Origin: Rickettsiales bacterium
GTDB lineage: Bacteria; Pseudomonadota; Alphaproteobacteria; UBA8366
Length of the DNA: 43,790 nt
Reading direction: 5' to 3'
NCBI GenBank assembly: GCA_002724555.1
Contig: PBOZ01000025.1
Coordinates: 1-43,790 of the forward strand
The position numbers and the translations under genes are program-made. Below, piece by piece: positions 34,572-43,208 of this stretch. Under the pieces are notes generated by a model, which saw only the letters and a program-made list of their open reading frames with translations, had not been told where the DNA came from and did no database searches. The first letter of the stretch is position 1. Every line of letters begins with the position of its first letter.

Positions 34572-35258
34572 ATGAAAATAAGCCCGGAACAAGTTTTGAA
34601 AGATGCCGAAGCAGTATACGACGTTATTATGGATGGCGGCATCGCGTTGGTACCGCTTGATGTTGCTTACGCGATTATTGGGCATAAAGAAGAAGCCATC
34701 AAAAAAATATTTGCTGTAAAGAAGCGTAGCTTCGACAAGCCAAGTGGAATGTTTGCTTGTATGGATCACTCGTTGGCTTTGCATAATCTGGGCCAGCGTG
34801 AGCGTGAAATTCAGCATGCTCTGTTTTATGAGCATAACTTGCCGTTTTCCGTTGTGGCGCCCTTCGACCCTGCGAACCCTGCGCTACAGGGTGTCGATCC
34901 ATACGTGATTTCGACGTCGTCTAAAGCGGGTACCCTAGATATGCTGTTGAATGCAGGAGACTTTCATACCGCGCTGGCCCAACTTTGCTTCGATCGTGGT
35001 AAACCTGCGTTTGGGTCGTCTGCGAACATCTCGCTAACTGGAAGCAAGTTTGCGGTCGCAGATATTGAGCCGGAATTGCATGCAGTTGCGGACATTGTGA
35101 TCGATCACGGTACTTCAAAATATGCGAATCCGGAAGGTGTATCTAGCAGCATTATCGATTTTCGTGATTTTACGGTCGTCCGCTATGGGGTTTGCTTTGA
35201 TCAACTCGATAAAGTTTTTAAAGAACATTTCTCAATTGAATTGAGGCCGGCTGAATGA
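34572..35258 (+). CDS. Divergent Sua5/YciO/YrdC family protein
   Basis: About 228 residues with a YrdC-like fold. YrdC/TsaC makes threonylcarbamoyl-AMP for tRNA t6A. Here the usual substrate motifs are altered: the PTDTxYGL motif reads PLDVAYAIIG, and the Lys-rich AVKKRSFDKPSG and TSAN-like SSANISLTG segments are partly kept. This suggests a paralogue with another carbamoylation-type role, as in HypF or hygromycin-type YrdC domains, rather than the housekeeping enzyme (inference). The preferred start is ATG 34572, since 34557 is TTG; neither has a ribosome site. It is divergent from the D-aminoacylase. Confidence 0.78.
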   Translation: MKISPEQVLKDAEAVYDVIMDGGIALVPLDVAYAIIGHKEEAIKKIFAVKKRSFDKPSGMFACMDHSLALHNLGQREREIQHALFYEHNLPFSVVAPFDPANPALQGVDPYVISTSSKAGTLDMLLNAGDFHTALAQLCFDRGKPAFGSSANISLTGSKFAVADIEPELHAVADIVIDHGTSKYANPEGVSSSIIDFRDFTVVRYGVCFDQLDKVFKEHFSIELRPAE

Positions 35259-35615
35259 GGCAATATATCTTTATTAAATAAAAAAAATTATATAAATTGT
35301 ATTATAAATAATTGATGAATTATGAAAAACTACTTGGAATTGAGAAAATTTATTTATAAATAAGAAAATATTAAAAGTAGTAATTAAGTTACCAAAAGAA
35401 CCAATCGGCTGATTTTTACAATAAATTTAAATTCAACTTTACGTGCCTTGCATACTTTTACAGGAACGTTGGCCATGAATATGGAAACCTGACCGGGGGT
35501 TATAGATTGGCCATCTTGCTCCTACCTCAGTAAGCTTCACGTTGGCCGTACTCATCAATAACTATGTATCTAACGGAATTTTAGCTTTGGTAATATTTCA
35601 ACAGGCAAAAGTGGT
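35259..35615. other. 357-bp AT-rich intergenic region
   Basis: No gene. About 35270-35390 is nearly pure A/T and includes the 14-bp perfect palindrome TTATTTATAAATAA at 35350-35363. The rest is of ordinary composition. It may hold the promoter of the creatininase-NIPSNAP pair with an AT-rich upstream element; no clear -35/-10 pair could be chosen. Confidence 0.4.
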
Positions 35616-36419
35616 ATGACAGTCACGCGCTCTTGGCGAAAACTAAAATCCGGCGACTTTTCTGAGATTGACCGGGAAAAGACGGTAATCATTCTCCCAC
35701 TCGCTGCGATTGAACAACATGGGCCGCATTTGCCGTTGGATGTAGATCTGCGTATTAATGAAGGTATCCTGTCGGCGTTAGTTGAGCAGGCGACGGACCA
35801 ATTACCTTTCTTAATTCTTCCAACACAAGAAATCGGTTATAGCGCCGAACATGAAGCATTTTTAGGCACTCTCTCACAGGAGCCCGCAGCCTTGATCGAT
35901 AGTTGGACATCGATTATTGGGCAGGCGGCGGCACTTGGATTTCGCCGTTTTCTAATGTTTAATTCGCACGGGGGTAATTCTGATCTTATGCGGATAACTG
36001 CGCGTGAGGTTCGGGTCAATGTCGATGCACTTGCCGTGGCCGCTAGTTGGTATCGTATGGTTGACCTGTCCGGTTTTGTCGATGCGGCTGAATTAGAGCA
36101 TGGAATTCATGGTGGCCTAGTGGAGACGTCGGTTATGCTCCATCTCGAACCGGACAGTGTGGATATGAGCAAGGCAGAAGCTTTTCCATCTTTTGCTGCC
36201 GAATTGGGAACAAGTCATCGTCACCTTTCGGCCACTGGAAACATACAGTTTGGCTGGATGGCGCAAGACTTAAACTCTAGTGGCGCTATTGGTGATGCGG
36301 CTTCAGCGACAGCTGAGGTTGGTGAAAAAATTTTGGAGTTAGCTGTGAGCAACTTAATCGAATTGATTGGCGAGTTAGCAATCTTTGATTTATCGACGCT
36401 GTCCGATGATAACGAATAA
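35616..36419 (+). CDS. Creatininase family amidohydrolase
   Basis: A 267-residue creatininase-fold enzyme. Metal-binding motifs: Glu and His in IEQHGPHLPLDVD near residues 33-43, NSHGGN near 116, and Glu in GGLVETS near 168. The family includes creatinine amidohydrolase, MftE peptidase and formamide hydrolases of riboflavin/F420 pathways. Typical length is 240-270 residues. It is 32 bp upstream of the NIPSNAP gene, so the two probably form an operon. It may open a cyclic amide in the nitrogen-scavenging set. Confidence 0.9.
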   Translation: MTVTRSWRKLKSGDFSEIDREKTVIILPLAAIEQHGPHLPLDVDLRINEGILSALVEQATDQLPFLILPTQEIGYSAEHEAFLGTLSQEPAALIDSWTSIIGQAAALGFRRFLMFNSHGGNSDLMRITAREVRVNVDALAVAASWYRMVDLSGFVDAAELEHGIHGGLVETSVMLHLEPDSVDMSKAEAFPSFAAELGTSHRHLSATGNIQFGWMAQDLNSSGAIGDAASATAEVGEKILELAVSNLIELIGELAIFDLSTLSDDNE

Positions 36420-36451
36420 GAAATTGATAACCTGATCTTGGGGGTAATATC

Positions 36452-37087
36452 ATGCTTTATGAAATGCGGACGTACTCTTTTTTGCCTACGGACTTGCCTA
36501 AATACCTGAAGCATGCGGAAGAAGTTGGCCGTCCAGTTCGTGGCAATGACTACGGTGTCAATTGTGGGTATTGGACAAGTGAGTTTGGCCGTCTCAATCA
36601 AGTTTGGCACCTTTGGCGCTACGACAGCTATGCCCAACGTGAGGAGCTACGCGGAAAGCTCTCTCAGAACGAGGATTGGACAGGCAAATACGTGGCCGTC
36701 ATCAAGGATTGGGTTAAGCGACAAGATATAAGAATTCTGAACCCCGATATGGAATTCACACCACCCGAGGGTGAAGGAAATATTTATGAGTATAGATACT
36801 ATCGCCTCGTCGTTGGTGGAGTTGGACCCTGGCTCAAAGCCTTCAAAGAGGCGCTACCGCATCGCGAAAAATATTCAAAACTAGCCGGTCTTTGGCACGC
36901 GGAAGCGGGTCAACCAAACGAAGTCTCACATCTTTGGGCCTATCCGGATCTCAATGCGAGGGGTAAAGCGCGTGCAAGTTCTGCCCAAGACGAAGACTGG
37001 CGCGCTTTCTTAAAAACGGGTGGTCCTTATATCATTGAAATGAACAACGTTTTACTTGTTCCAACAAAATATTCGCCAGCAAAATAG
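36452..37087 (+). CDS. NIPSNAP family protein with two repeats
   Basis: A 211-residue protein with two NIPSNAP (dimeric a+b barrel) domains, at about residues 1-100 and 110-210. Each has the LYEMRTY or IYEYRYY start and a VWHLWRY or VSHLWAY strand. Such proteins occur in many bacterial catabolic operons with oxidoreductases or hydrolases; their biochemical role is unclear. The start follows a GGGGGTA stretch. Downstream, 37088-37222 is AT-rich and separates it from a convergent operon. Confidence 0.9.
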   Translation: MLYEMRTYSFLPTDLPKYLKHAEEVGRPVRGNDYGVNCGYWTSEFGRLNQVWHLWRYDSYAQREELRGKLSQNEDWTGKYVAVIKDWVKRQDIRILNPDMEFTPPEGEGNIYEYRYYRLVVGGVGPWLKAFKEALPHREKYSKLAGLWHAEAGQPNEVSHLWAYPDLNARGKARASSAQDEDWRAFLKTGGPYIIEMNNVLLVPTKYSPAK

Positions 37088-37222
37088 CATAATAAAATTA
37101 AATTATATAGAAAATTAATTTTTGTATATTTAGGTATTCATTCAGAAATATTTATAATTCATATGCTTATTCTGTTAATGATCACAAATTCGCTGGGCTT
37201 CTTTTGTGTCCGGATGTAGCCT

Positions 37223-38014
37223 CTATGCCGTAATCCGGACTTCAACATCGCCCATTCCTTCAATTGTATAGACAACGTGGTCGCCAGGCTTCGGTGGAAT
37301 TGTTGCAAATGTCGAACCGCTGATAACGATCATACCTTCGCGCATTGGCCAACCCCGTGACGCGGCGAGATTAGCAAGCCAAGCGAGGGAAATCATTGGA
37401 CTACCCATTGCTGCACCAGTGTTGCCCTCTTGGATGCGTTCGCTGTTATAGGTCAAGTGCACGGGATTGGATGAGAGGTCGAAGTCTTGCCAATCCGTAA
37501 TCTCGGGGCCGAGCACTACGCCGCCACACCAAATGTTGTCTGACAGCATAGATATTGCGTCTAATTTACCGTAATCGGCTCGCCGGTCATCGATCAATTC
37601 AAAAGCCGGGTAGCAAGCGCCAACATAGTCACCAATGTTATTTTCATCGAAGGGGCCCTCGTCGGAGGGCACGTCTCGGCTGAAACGTAACGCCAATTCG
37701 AACTCCAGTGCCAAGCCATTATAATCAGAGAGTGAGAGAGAGGTAGGGGATGAATGAATAGTCTCCTTGAAAACAAAACCACCGCAGGGCTGATCGACAC
37801 CGCAAAGTTCTTGAATCGGTTTGGAGGTGAGGGCGATCTTATAACCACCCACGGGCCCGCGGCCCTGCCAAAGGTCGACCAAATTTTCCATTGCCGCGTA
37901 GCCGTTATCAAGCGTGTCGAGCATCATGTCGCCGAGTGGGGAATAGATTTCCTTATCACGATGTTCGGCGAAACGCCGTTCGGCGACGGCTCGGATCTCC
38001 GCTGGAGTGCTCAT
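37223..38014 (-). CDS. 2-keto-4-pentenoate hydratase-like protein (FAH superfamily)
   Basis: A 263-residue member of the MhpD/HpaH branch of the FAH superfamily. It shows GGYKIALTSKP near residue 60, the GLALEFELALRF acidic strand near 105 with probable metal-binding Glu residues, and the C-terminal ISGSTFATIPPKPGDHV pattern. It may hydrate 2-keto-dienoates or decarboxylate 4-oxalocrotonate-like acids. Start 38014 overlaps the stop of the upstream dehydrogenase gene in an ATGA junction; the frame reaches 38062, but that part is unlikely. The pairing suggests a ring-fission or sugar-acid side path in which the dehydrogenase and hydratase act in sequence. Confidence 0.85.
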   Translation of the reverse strand: MSTPAEIRAVAERRFAEHRDKEIYSPLGDMMLDTLDNGYAAMENLVDLWQGRGPVGGYKIALTSKPIQELCGVDQPCGGFVFKETIHSSPTSLSLSDYNGLALEFELALRFSRDVPSDEGPFDENNIGDYVGACYPAFELIDDRRADYGKLDAISMLSDNIWCGGVVLGPEITDWQDFDLSSNPVHLTYNSERIQEGNTGAAMGSPMISLAWLANLAASRGWPMREGMIVISGSTFATIPPKPGDHVVYTIEGMGDVEVRITA

Positions 38015-39078
38015 GCGTCTTCTTCCAAACGTTTGACTAAGGCTTGTCCAAAGGCACTGCAACTCAGTGTGCCTCCGAGGTCTCGAGTACAGGTTGCCCG
38101 GTCCGCCAGCTGTGCGTCGAGAGCTAAGCTCAGGCGATGCCCAGCCTCATTAAGTTTGTTGTCTTGTTCGCGTGCTGCGATCCAGTCAAGCATCATAGCG
38201 AGTGAGAGAACCATCGCTGTTGGATTGGCGATGTCTTGTCCCGCTATATCTGGCGCGGACCCATGTACTGCCTGCGCCATCACGTGATGGTCGCCAGCAT
38301 TTATTGTCCCGCCGAGGCCTAAGCCTCCAGCAAGCTCATTGCCAAGATCGGAAAGGATGTCGCCGTACATATTGGAAGTACAAACAACGTCGAAAGCTTC
38401 TGGTGTTCGCACCATCAAGGCTGACATGGCGTCGATGATAACATCGTCAATTTCTACCTCGGGGTAGTTTTGCCCAATCTCCCGCACCGTGTCGTAGAAG
38501 AGGCCATCTGTCATCTTGAGAACATTCCGTTTGCTGACAATTGTTACCTTCTTGCGTCGTTGTAAAGCGAGCTTGAACGCTGCATGAGCGATCTTGGTGC
38601 AAGCCTCTTTGGTAATTTTACGCACGGCAATCGCGACGTCTTCGGTGACCATCATCTCGCCATTACCCATATGCATTGAACGATCGGCGTAGAAGCCTTC
38701 AGTATTCTCTCGCGCGAAAACTAGGTCCATATTCTTAACAGCTGCGGGCACTCCTGCCCGTGTTTTGGCGGGTCGGATATTTGCGTAGAGATCGCAGCCG
38801 GTGCGCATGAAGGCGGAGGGGCCACGGCCACCATCAGAGATCGGCGGATAGGCTAACGTATCCGTCGGTCCCATAATAACCCCGTCACTGTCCCGCGCTT
38901 TTTCTAGAACCTCGTCGGGGAAGGTATTGCCTTGCGTTTCAAGGCTCGCGAATCCAATTGGCACCTCTTCTAACGAAATACCAAGACCGAGTTTTTGGTC
39001 GAGTGCCCTTAGGGCCGCTACCGCTACCGGCACGATCTCGGGGCCGATTCCATCGCCTGGCATGACGAGAAATTTCAT
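38011..39078 (-). CDS. Isocitrate/isopropylmalate/tartrate dehydrogenase family protein
   Basis: A 355-residue beta-decarboxylating dehydrogenase. Motifs: PGDGIGPEI at residues 7-15, the LYANIRPAK substrate loop near 100, ARENTEGFYADR near 127, the KRNVLK loop near 188 and the metal-binding SNMYGDILSDLGNELAGG stretch near 240, with HGSAPDIAG near 275. NAD is the likely cofactor because of the family branch, but the specific residue was not checked. It is not a clear LeuB, because no leuC or leuD is present, and it is paired with a hydratase-like gene. D-malate, tartrate or a substituted malate is a reasonable substrate guess. Confidence 0.88.
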   Translation of the reverse strand: MKFLVMPGDGIGPEIVPVAVAALRALDQKLGLGISLEEVPIGFASLETQGNTFPDEVLEKARDSDGVIMGPTDTLAYPPISDGGRGPSAFMRTGCDLYANIRPAKTRAGVPAAVKNMDLVFARENTEGFYADRSMHMGNGEMMVTEDVAIAVRKITKEACTKIAHAAFKLALQRRKKVTIVSKRNVLKMTDGLFYDTVREIGQNYPEVEIDDVIIDAMSALMVRTPEAFDVVCTSNMYGDILSDLGNELAGGLGLGGTINAGDHHVMAQAVHGSAPDIAGQDIANPTAMVLSLAMMLDWIAAREQDNKLNEAGHRLSLALDAQLADRATCTRDLGGTLSCSAFGQALVKRLEEDA

Positions 39079-39252
39079 AACGCTTTTCCTATTCTATTAG
39101 CCGAGGTTAGTTCAGAGTCTGCACCCGCTCAGCAGTGGGTCAAGAGATATACATTTATTGTGTTCGTCCTGAGAGGTTCCCTGGAATGATCTGCCAATTT
39201 TAAAGGTTTAGTTTTGGAGATATGGAGCGGACCAGTGTTTCAAATCTAAATA

Positions 39253-40764
39253 TCAAGTTCCGCAAAAAGTTTGATAGGGAACGGACGTTTTCGGTGCTGG
39301 TTCTGCAAAACGTTCGTTACCTTTTACCTCCTCAAATGGCGCGGAAATGACTGACAATATATCTTCAAATACTGACAAATTGCCGTGGTCAACTGCATTT
39401 GATAATGCCTCTTCAACCTTGTGATTACGCGGAATGTAAATCGGATTAACTTTGTCCATTTCCACTGCGCGGTTTTCATTAGGGATTGATTCCTGTTCCA
39501 AACGAAGACGCCAGTTATTTTCCCATAAATTGAAAAGTTCCGGGTTTTTGAATTGTTGGCGCGCTGGAGTGCTATCGCCGCGTATTGCGTCTGACAGTTT
39601 ACGAAACGTTAGGGTGAAATCTGCTTCGCCCTCTTCCATCGCGTCAAGGAGCTTCTGAATAAGAGCGGCATCTTCATTTTCATTGGTTTTCAGGCCAATT
39701 TTGGCACGCATCTTTGTCAACCAAGTCTCATCATAGGCATCGGCAAGGGTTTTAGCTTCATTAGTAAGCAGTTCGATCGAACGATCCTCATTCACATCAA
39801 CAAGTTTAACGAGTGTTTCAGCCAATCGCATTAGATTCCACACAAGTATAGAGGGCTGATTTCCGTATGCGTAGCGTCCCTGCGAGTCGATCGAACTAAA
39901 CACTGTCTTCGGACTGAATGTGTCCATAAATGCACATGGGCCATAATCAATTGTTTGGCCGGAAATGGCTGTATTATCAGTATTCATAACGCCATGAATG
40001 AAACCGATACTCATCCAATGAGCAACAAGTGTGGTCTGAGCTCTTGCGACTGATTTGAAAAATTCTAAATAGGGGTTTTCGGTCTGGCGTATTGTCGGAT
40101 AGTGGCGTGCAATGGCGTAATCGACTAATCGGCGCACCATGTCTGTCTGGCCACGGGCCGCAAAAAATTCAAATGTGCCCACCCGTAGATGACTGGCTGA
40201 AATTCTTGTCAGAATTGCTCCAGGAATTTCGGTCTCTCGCACCACATTCTCACCGGTTGTAACCGCAGCGAGCGACCGCGTTGTAGGAACGCCGAGAGCG
40301 AACATGGCTTCACTAATAAGATATTCGCGAAGTATTGGTCCAAGCGCAGCCTTGCCATCGCCTCCACGTGAGAATGGTGTCCGGCCGGAACCCTTTAACT
40401 GAATATCTTGGCGTTTTCCTTGTGTGTCGATAATTTCACCGAGTAAAAGGGCCCGTCCATCGCCGAGTTGAGGTGAAAAGTGTCCAAACTGATGTCCGGC
40501 ATAGACTTGTGCCAAAGGCGTGGCACCATCCGGTAGAAGATTGCCAGAAAATATCTTAGCACCAAGTGGCGTTTGGAGCGCTATGGAGTCTAGGCTAAGT
40601 TCTTCTGCCAAGGCCTGGTTAAACATCAGTAGCCTTGGGTCTGGCACTTCTGCGGCTTTACAGGGTACAAAAAAGCCTTCCAATTCACGTGCAAAGCTAT
40701 TGTCGAACTTAAAATCAACGTGCTTCGCTTCCAGTATTTCGTCAGAGTTTGAAAATGTTTTCAT
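39253..40764 (-). CDS. selO: Protein adenylyltransferase SelO (YdiU family)
   Basis: A 503-residue SelO pseudokinase. SelO proteins transfer AMP from ATP to Ser/Thr/Tyr of target proteins and are linked to redox stress. Visible are YAGHQFGHFSPQLGDGRA, the nucleotide-binding LKGSGRTPFSRGGDGKA, the GVPTTRSL segment, and the metal-binding DNTAISGQTIDYGPCAFMD. The protein ends in PYQTFCGT, the usual Cys-containing tail of bacterial SelO, where eukaryotic homologues carry selenocysteine. It appears to be monocistronic, with a divergent DUF3127 gene 275 bp away. Confidence 0.95.
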   Translation of the reverse strand: MKTFSNSDEILEAKHVDFKFDNSFARELEGFFVPCKAAEVPDPRLLMFNQALAEELSLDSIALQTPLGAKIFSGNLLPDGATPLAQVYAGHQFGHFSPQLGDGRALLLGEIIDTQGKRQDIQLKGSGRTPFSRGGDGKAALGPILREYLISEAMFALGVPTTRSLAAVTTGENVVRETEIPGAILTRISASHLRVGTFEFFAARGQTDMVRRLVDYAIARHYPTIRQTENPYLEFFKSVARAQTTLVAHWMSIGFIHGVMNTDNTAISGQTIDYGPCAFMDTFSPKTVFSSIDSQGRYAYGNQPSILVWNLMRLAETLVKLVDVNEDRSIELLTNEAKTLADAYDETWLTKMRAKIGLKTNENEDAALIQKLLDAMEEGEADFTLTFRKLSDAIRGDSTPARQQFKNPELFNLWENNWRLRLEQESIPNENRAVEMDKVNPIYIPRNHKVEEALSNAVDHGNLSVFEDILSVISAPFEEVKGNERFAEPAPKTSVPYQTFCGT

Positions 40765-41039
40765 AATTTTATAAGCAATTCTACGTCCGCGACCTTCTGT
40801 CTATATCGGTATCTTGCAGAATGCATCAACCGGTGTTCCGAAATAGCATTACGCGCTTTACGCCCACAGCGTTGCCTTATAAAAAATAGACAGCATTTAC
40901 AAGCGCTTGCCTTTATTCAAAAGCAATTCGTAATTTTCGAAAATAAAAATAAACTGGCTGTTAGGCTTGGCAATTATAATTTGCAATGCTCAATTAAAAA
41001 TACGGTTACAGTAAAACGTTGAGCTGAGGATTCTGAATT

Positions 41040-41399
41040 ATGGAGTTAAGCGGTAAGATCATTCAACTACTTCCTTTGAAATCAGGAGAATCTGCCCGAG
41101 GCCCTTGGCGCAAGCAAGAGTATATTCTTGAAACGGAGGGCCAGTATCCAAAGCAAGTTTGCTTCATGGCTTGGAGCGACAAAATAGATGAATTTGCAAT
41201 CAAGGAAGGCGAAAACCTAGTTGTCTCCATCGACCTGGAAAGTCGTGAATACAATGGCCGTTGGTATACAGATGTTAAAGCATGGAAAGTTGCAAGAGGA
41301 GATTTATCGGCAGATGCTGGGTCTTCCTACAAACGTGAAAATAACAACGATATAAAGTCTGAAGCACCATCAATTCTGGATGATGAGATTCCCTTCTAG
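41040..41399 (+). CDS. DUF3127 family OB-fold-like protein
   Basis: A 119-residue protein. Residues 1-85 match DUF3127: MELSGKIIQLLP, RGPWRKQEYILET, QVCFMAWSDKID, and the SREYNGRWYTDVKAWKV strand. The tail is disordered and ends DDEIPF, like the acidic tips of single-strand DNA-binding proteins. The fold is thought to be SSB-like, but the function is unknown. DUF3127 is best known from Bacteroidetes, so its presence among alphaproteobacterial-looking genes suggests transfer. A TATAAT box lies at 40975-40980, 60 nt before ATG, but no good -35 was found. Confidence 0.85.
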   Translation: MELSGKIIQLLPLKSGESARGPWRKQEYILETEGQYPKQVCFMAWSDKIDEFAIKEGENLVVSIDLESREYNGRWYTDVKAWKVARGDLSADAGSSYKRENNNDIKSEAPSILDDEIPF

Positions 41400-41931
41400 C
41401 ACCTGTTGGGGCGAAATCCGCGCTAGTTTATTAAGGGTGGTGGAGAGCTTATAAAGTTATTTATATCAGCACCTTAAATACCCCTGTCGGGTAGCTTTGT
41501 GCTCTGCAAAGCCGACTTATTAGCCAAAATTAAGTCGTATTTATTGCTACGTTAACTAGCGGAATGTGGTCGGTCGTAGGGTATTTTGAAATAATTGATT
41601 TTGGAATTATCTAATATGTTCGATATTTTTTCCGCGATTCTAGTGCCCAAAAGGATGTAAATACCCACCTCCAAAATAACCGATTGGTGGCGAAAAAAAT
41701 TTGAGGTGACTGTAACTGGATTGTTTTAGCCATTACCTTTGAATTTCATATTACTTTGACCAAATGCCTGTTATAACACGGATCTTTTGAAGTAATGATC
41801 CGTATGGTGCCTATCAAGTGGAGCCGCCTCCCTATCTGCATATTGTTAGCGGAGCCGGTATATCAGCGTTGCGCTTAGTTAAGTGCTGCTAAAAAATACT
41901 AGAATCAGCGAATGATCAAAAGAGTTAACGA
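41400..41931. other. 532-bp intergenic region before acr3
   Basis: No convincing gene. Two dyads are present: GCTTTG/CAAAGC at 41494-41499 and 41507-41512, and ACGGATC/GATCCGT at 41778-41784 and 41797-41803. The first lies 95 nt after the DUF3127 stop; the second is 128 nt before the acr3 start and could be an operator. No arsR gene is adjacent. No tRNA or other structured RNA was recognised. Confidence 0.35.
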
Positions 41932-43011
41932 ATGAAAGAACAAAATCAGCCCGTTGTTTCTTCTACGGGAGGTATTGGGTTTTTTGAAAAATGGTTATCG
42001 ATTTGGGTCGCTCTATGCATTATGACTGGGGTTGGACTTGGGAGTTTTCTTCCCGGTCTTTTTGTCTTTCTCGCTGGTCTCGAATTTGCGTCAGTTAATC
42101 TTGTCGTAGCCATCCTCATCTGGGGTATGGTCTATCCAATGATGGTGAATGTTGATTTTGCGAGCTTGCGTAATATTGGAGATCGTCCGAAGGGCCTATT
42201 AATTACAATTATTGTCAATTGGTTGGTTAAGCCCTTCACCATGGCGATGCTTGGAATTTTATTCTTCGAATTCTTGTTCGTTGACCTGATAGCGCCAGCG
42301 GATGCGCAACAATACATTGCCGGGCTCATCCTGCTTGGAGCGGCCCCTTGCACAGCAATGGTATTCGTGTGGTCGCAACTTACACGCGGTGATCCGACAT
42401 ACACTTTGGTTCAGGTCTCACTGAACGATATGATCATGGTATTCGCATTCGCGCCAATTGTGGCGTTCTTATTGGGCGTCACTGATATTGAAGTACCATG
42501 GGAGACATTAATTATATCGGTAGGCCTGTATGTCGTAATTCCGCTTATTGCTGGCACACTCACCAGGAAATGGTTGCTCGGTCGTGCCGAACAAGTTCAG
42601 GAAAGCCAAGGTATAGTTGACCGATTTACAAGCAGTATTAAGCCGATCTCAGTCATTTCACTGCTCGTTACGATAGTTCTACTTTTCGGATTTCAAGGCC
42701 ATATTATTTTTGATCGACCTCTGGTGATCGCGCTTATCTCCGTACCTTTACTAGTTCAGTCATACGGAATTTTCATTATTGCCTATGGCGCTGCATATTT
42801 ATGGCGCGTTCCATTCAATGTGGCGGCTCCCTGCGCATTGATAGGCACGTCTAACTTTTTTGAGTTGGCTGTCGCCGTTGCGATTAGCGTTTTTGGATTA
42901 AACTCGGGAGCAGCATTGACTACGGTAGTTGGCGTTCTGGTCGAAGTGCCAGTGATGCTGTCGCTCGTCGCTTTCGCTAATCGAACGCAGAGCTATTTCC
43001 CAAGGGCCTAG
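41932..43011 (+). CDS. acr3: Acr3-type arsenite efflux transporter
   Basis: A 359-residue inner-membrane protein with about ten transmembrane helices, of the ACR3 branch of bile/arsenite/riboflavin transporters. Key residues are conserved: Cys140 in [14 protein letters not shown] and Glu311 in the [11 protein letters not shown] helix, both known to be needed for As(III) transport in Acr3. It exports arsenite driven by the proton gradient. Usual neighbours (arsR, arsC, arsH) are absent on both sides in this window, so it may be constitutive or controlled from elsewhere. A weak AAAGAG site precedes ATG. Confidence 0.95.
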   Translation: MKEQNQPVVSSTGGIGFFEKWLSIWVALCIMTGVGLGSFLPGLFVFLAGLEFASVNLVVAILIWGMVYPMMVNVDFASLRNIGDRPKGLLITIIVNWLVKPFTMAMLGILFFEFLFVDLIAPADAQQYIAGLILLGAAPCTAMVFVWSQLTRGDPTYTLVQVSLNDMIMVFAFAPIVAFLLGVTDIEVPWETLIISVGLYVVIPLIAGTLTRKWLLGRAEQVQESQGIVDRFTSSIKPISVISLLVTIVLLFGFQGHIIFDRPLVIALISVPLLVQSYGIFIIAYGAAYLWRVPFNVAAPCALIGTSNFFELAVAVAISVFGLNSGAALTTVVGVLVEVPVMLSLVAFANRTQSYFPRA

Positions 43012-43208
43012 GCTCCCTGTTACGCGGAAAGACATCTGCTGCTCGAAAAATTAAAAATTAGTCGGACCTAAACGATTGGTAGTTGGCCTATATGGCGAAC
43101 TTTTGTGGTCAAGGCTTGGTAGTAACCTATTTGGAAGAGTCGTAGCGACTTCAATAAAAAAGCCGCATAACAATAATGCCCTTCTTAATCGCAAGGAGAA
43201 ACCAATCA

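Noticed and set aside
38011-39078. leuB (3-isopropylmalate dehydrogenase for leucine synthesis)
   Set aside because: No leuA, leuC or leuD nearby, and the gene is coupled to a hydratase-like gene.
43133-43157. Possible terminator hairpin (AGTCG-TAG-CGACT) after acr3
   Set aside because: The stem is only 5 bp with a bulge, and it is followed by A-rich rather than T-rich sequence on the plus strand.
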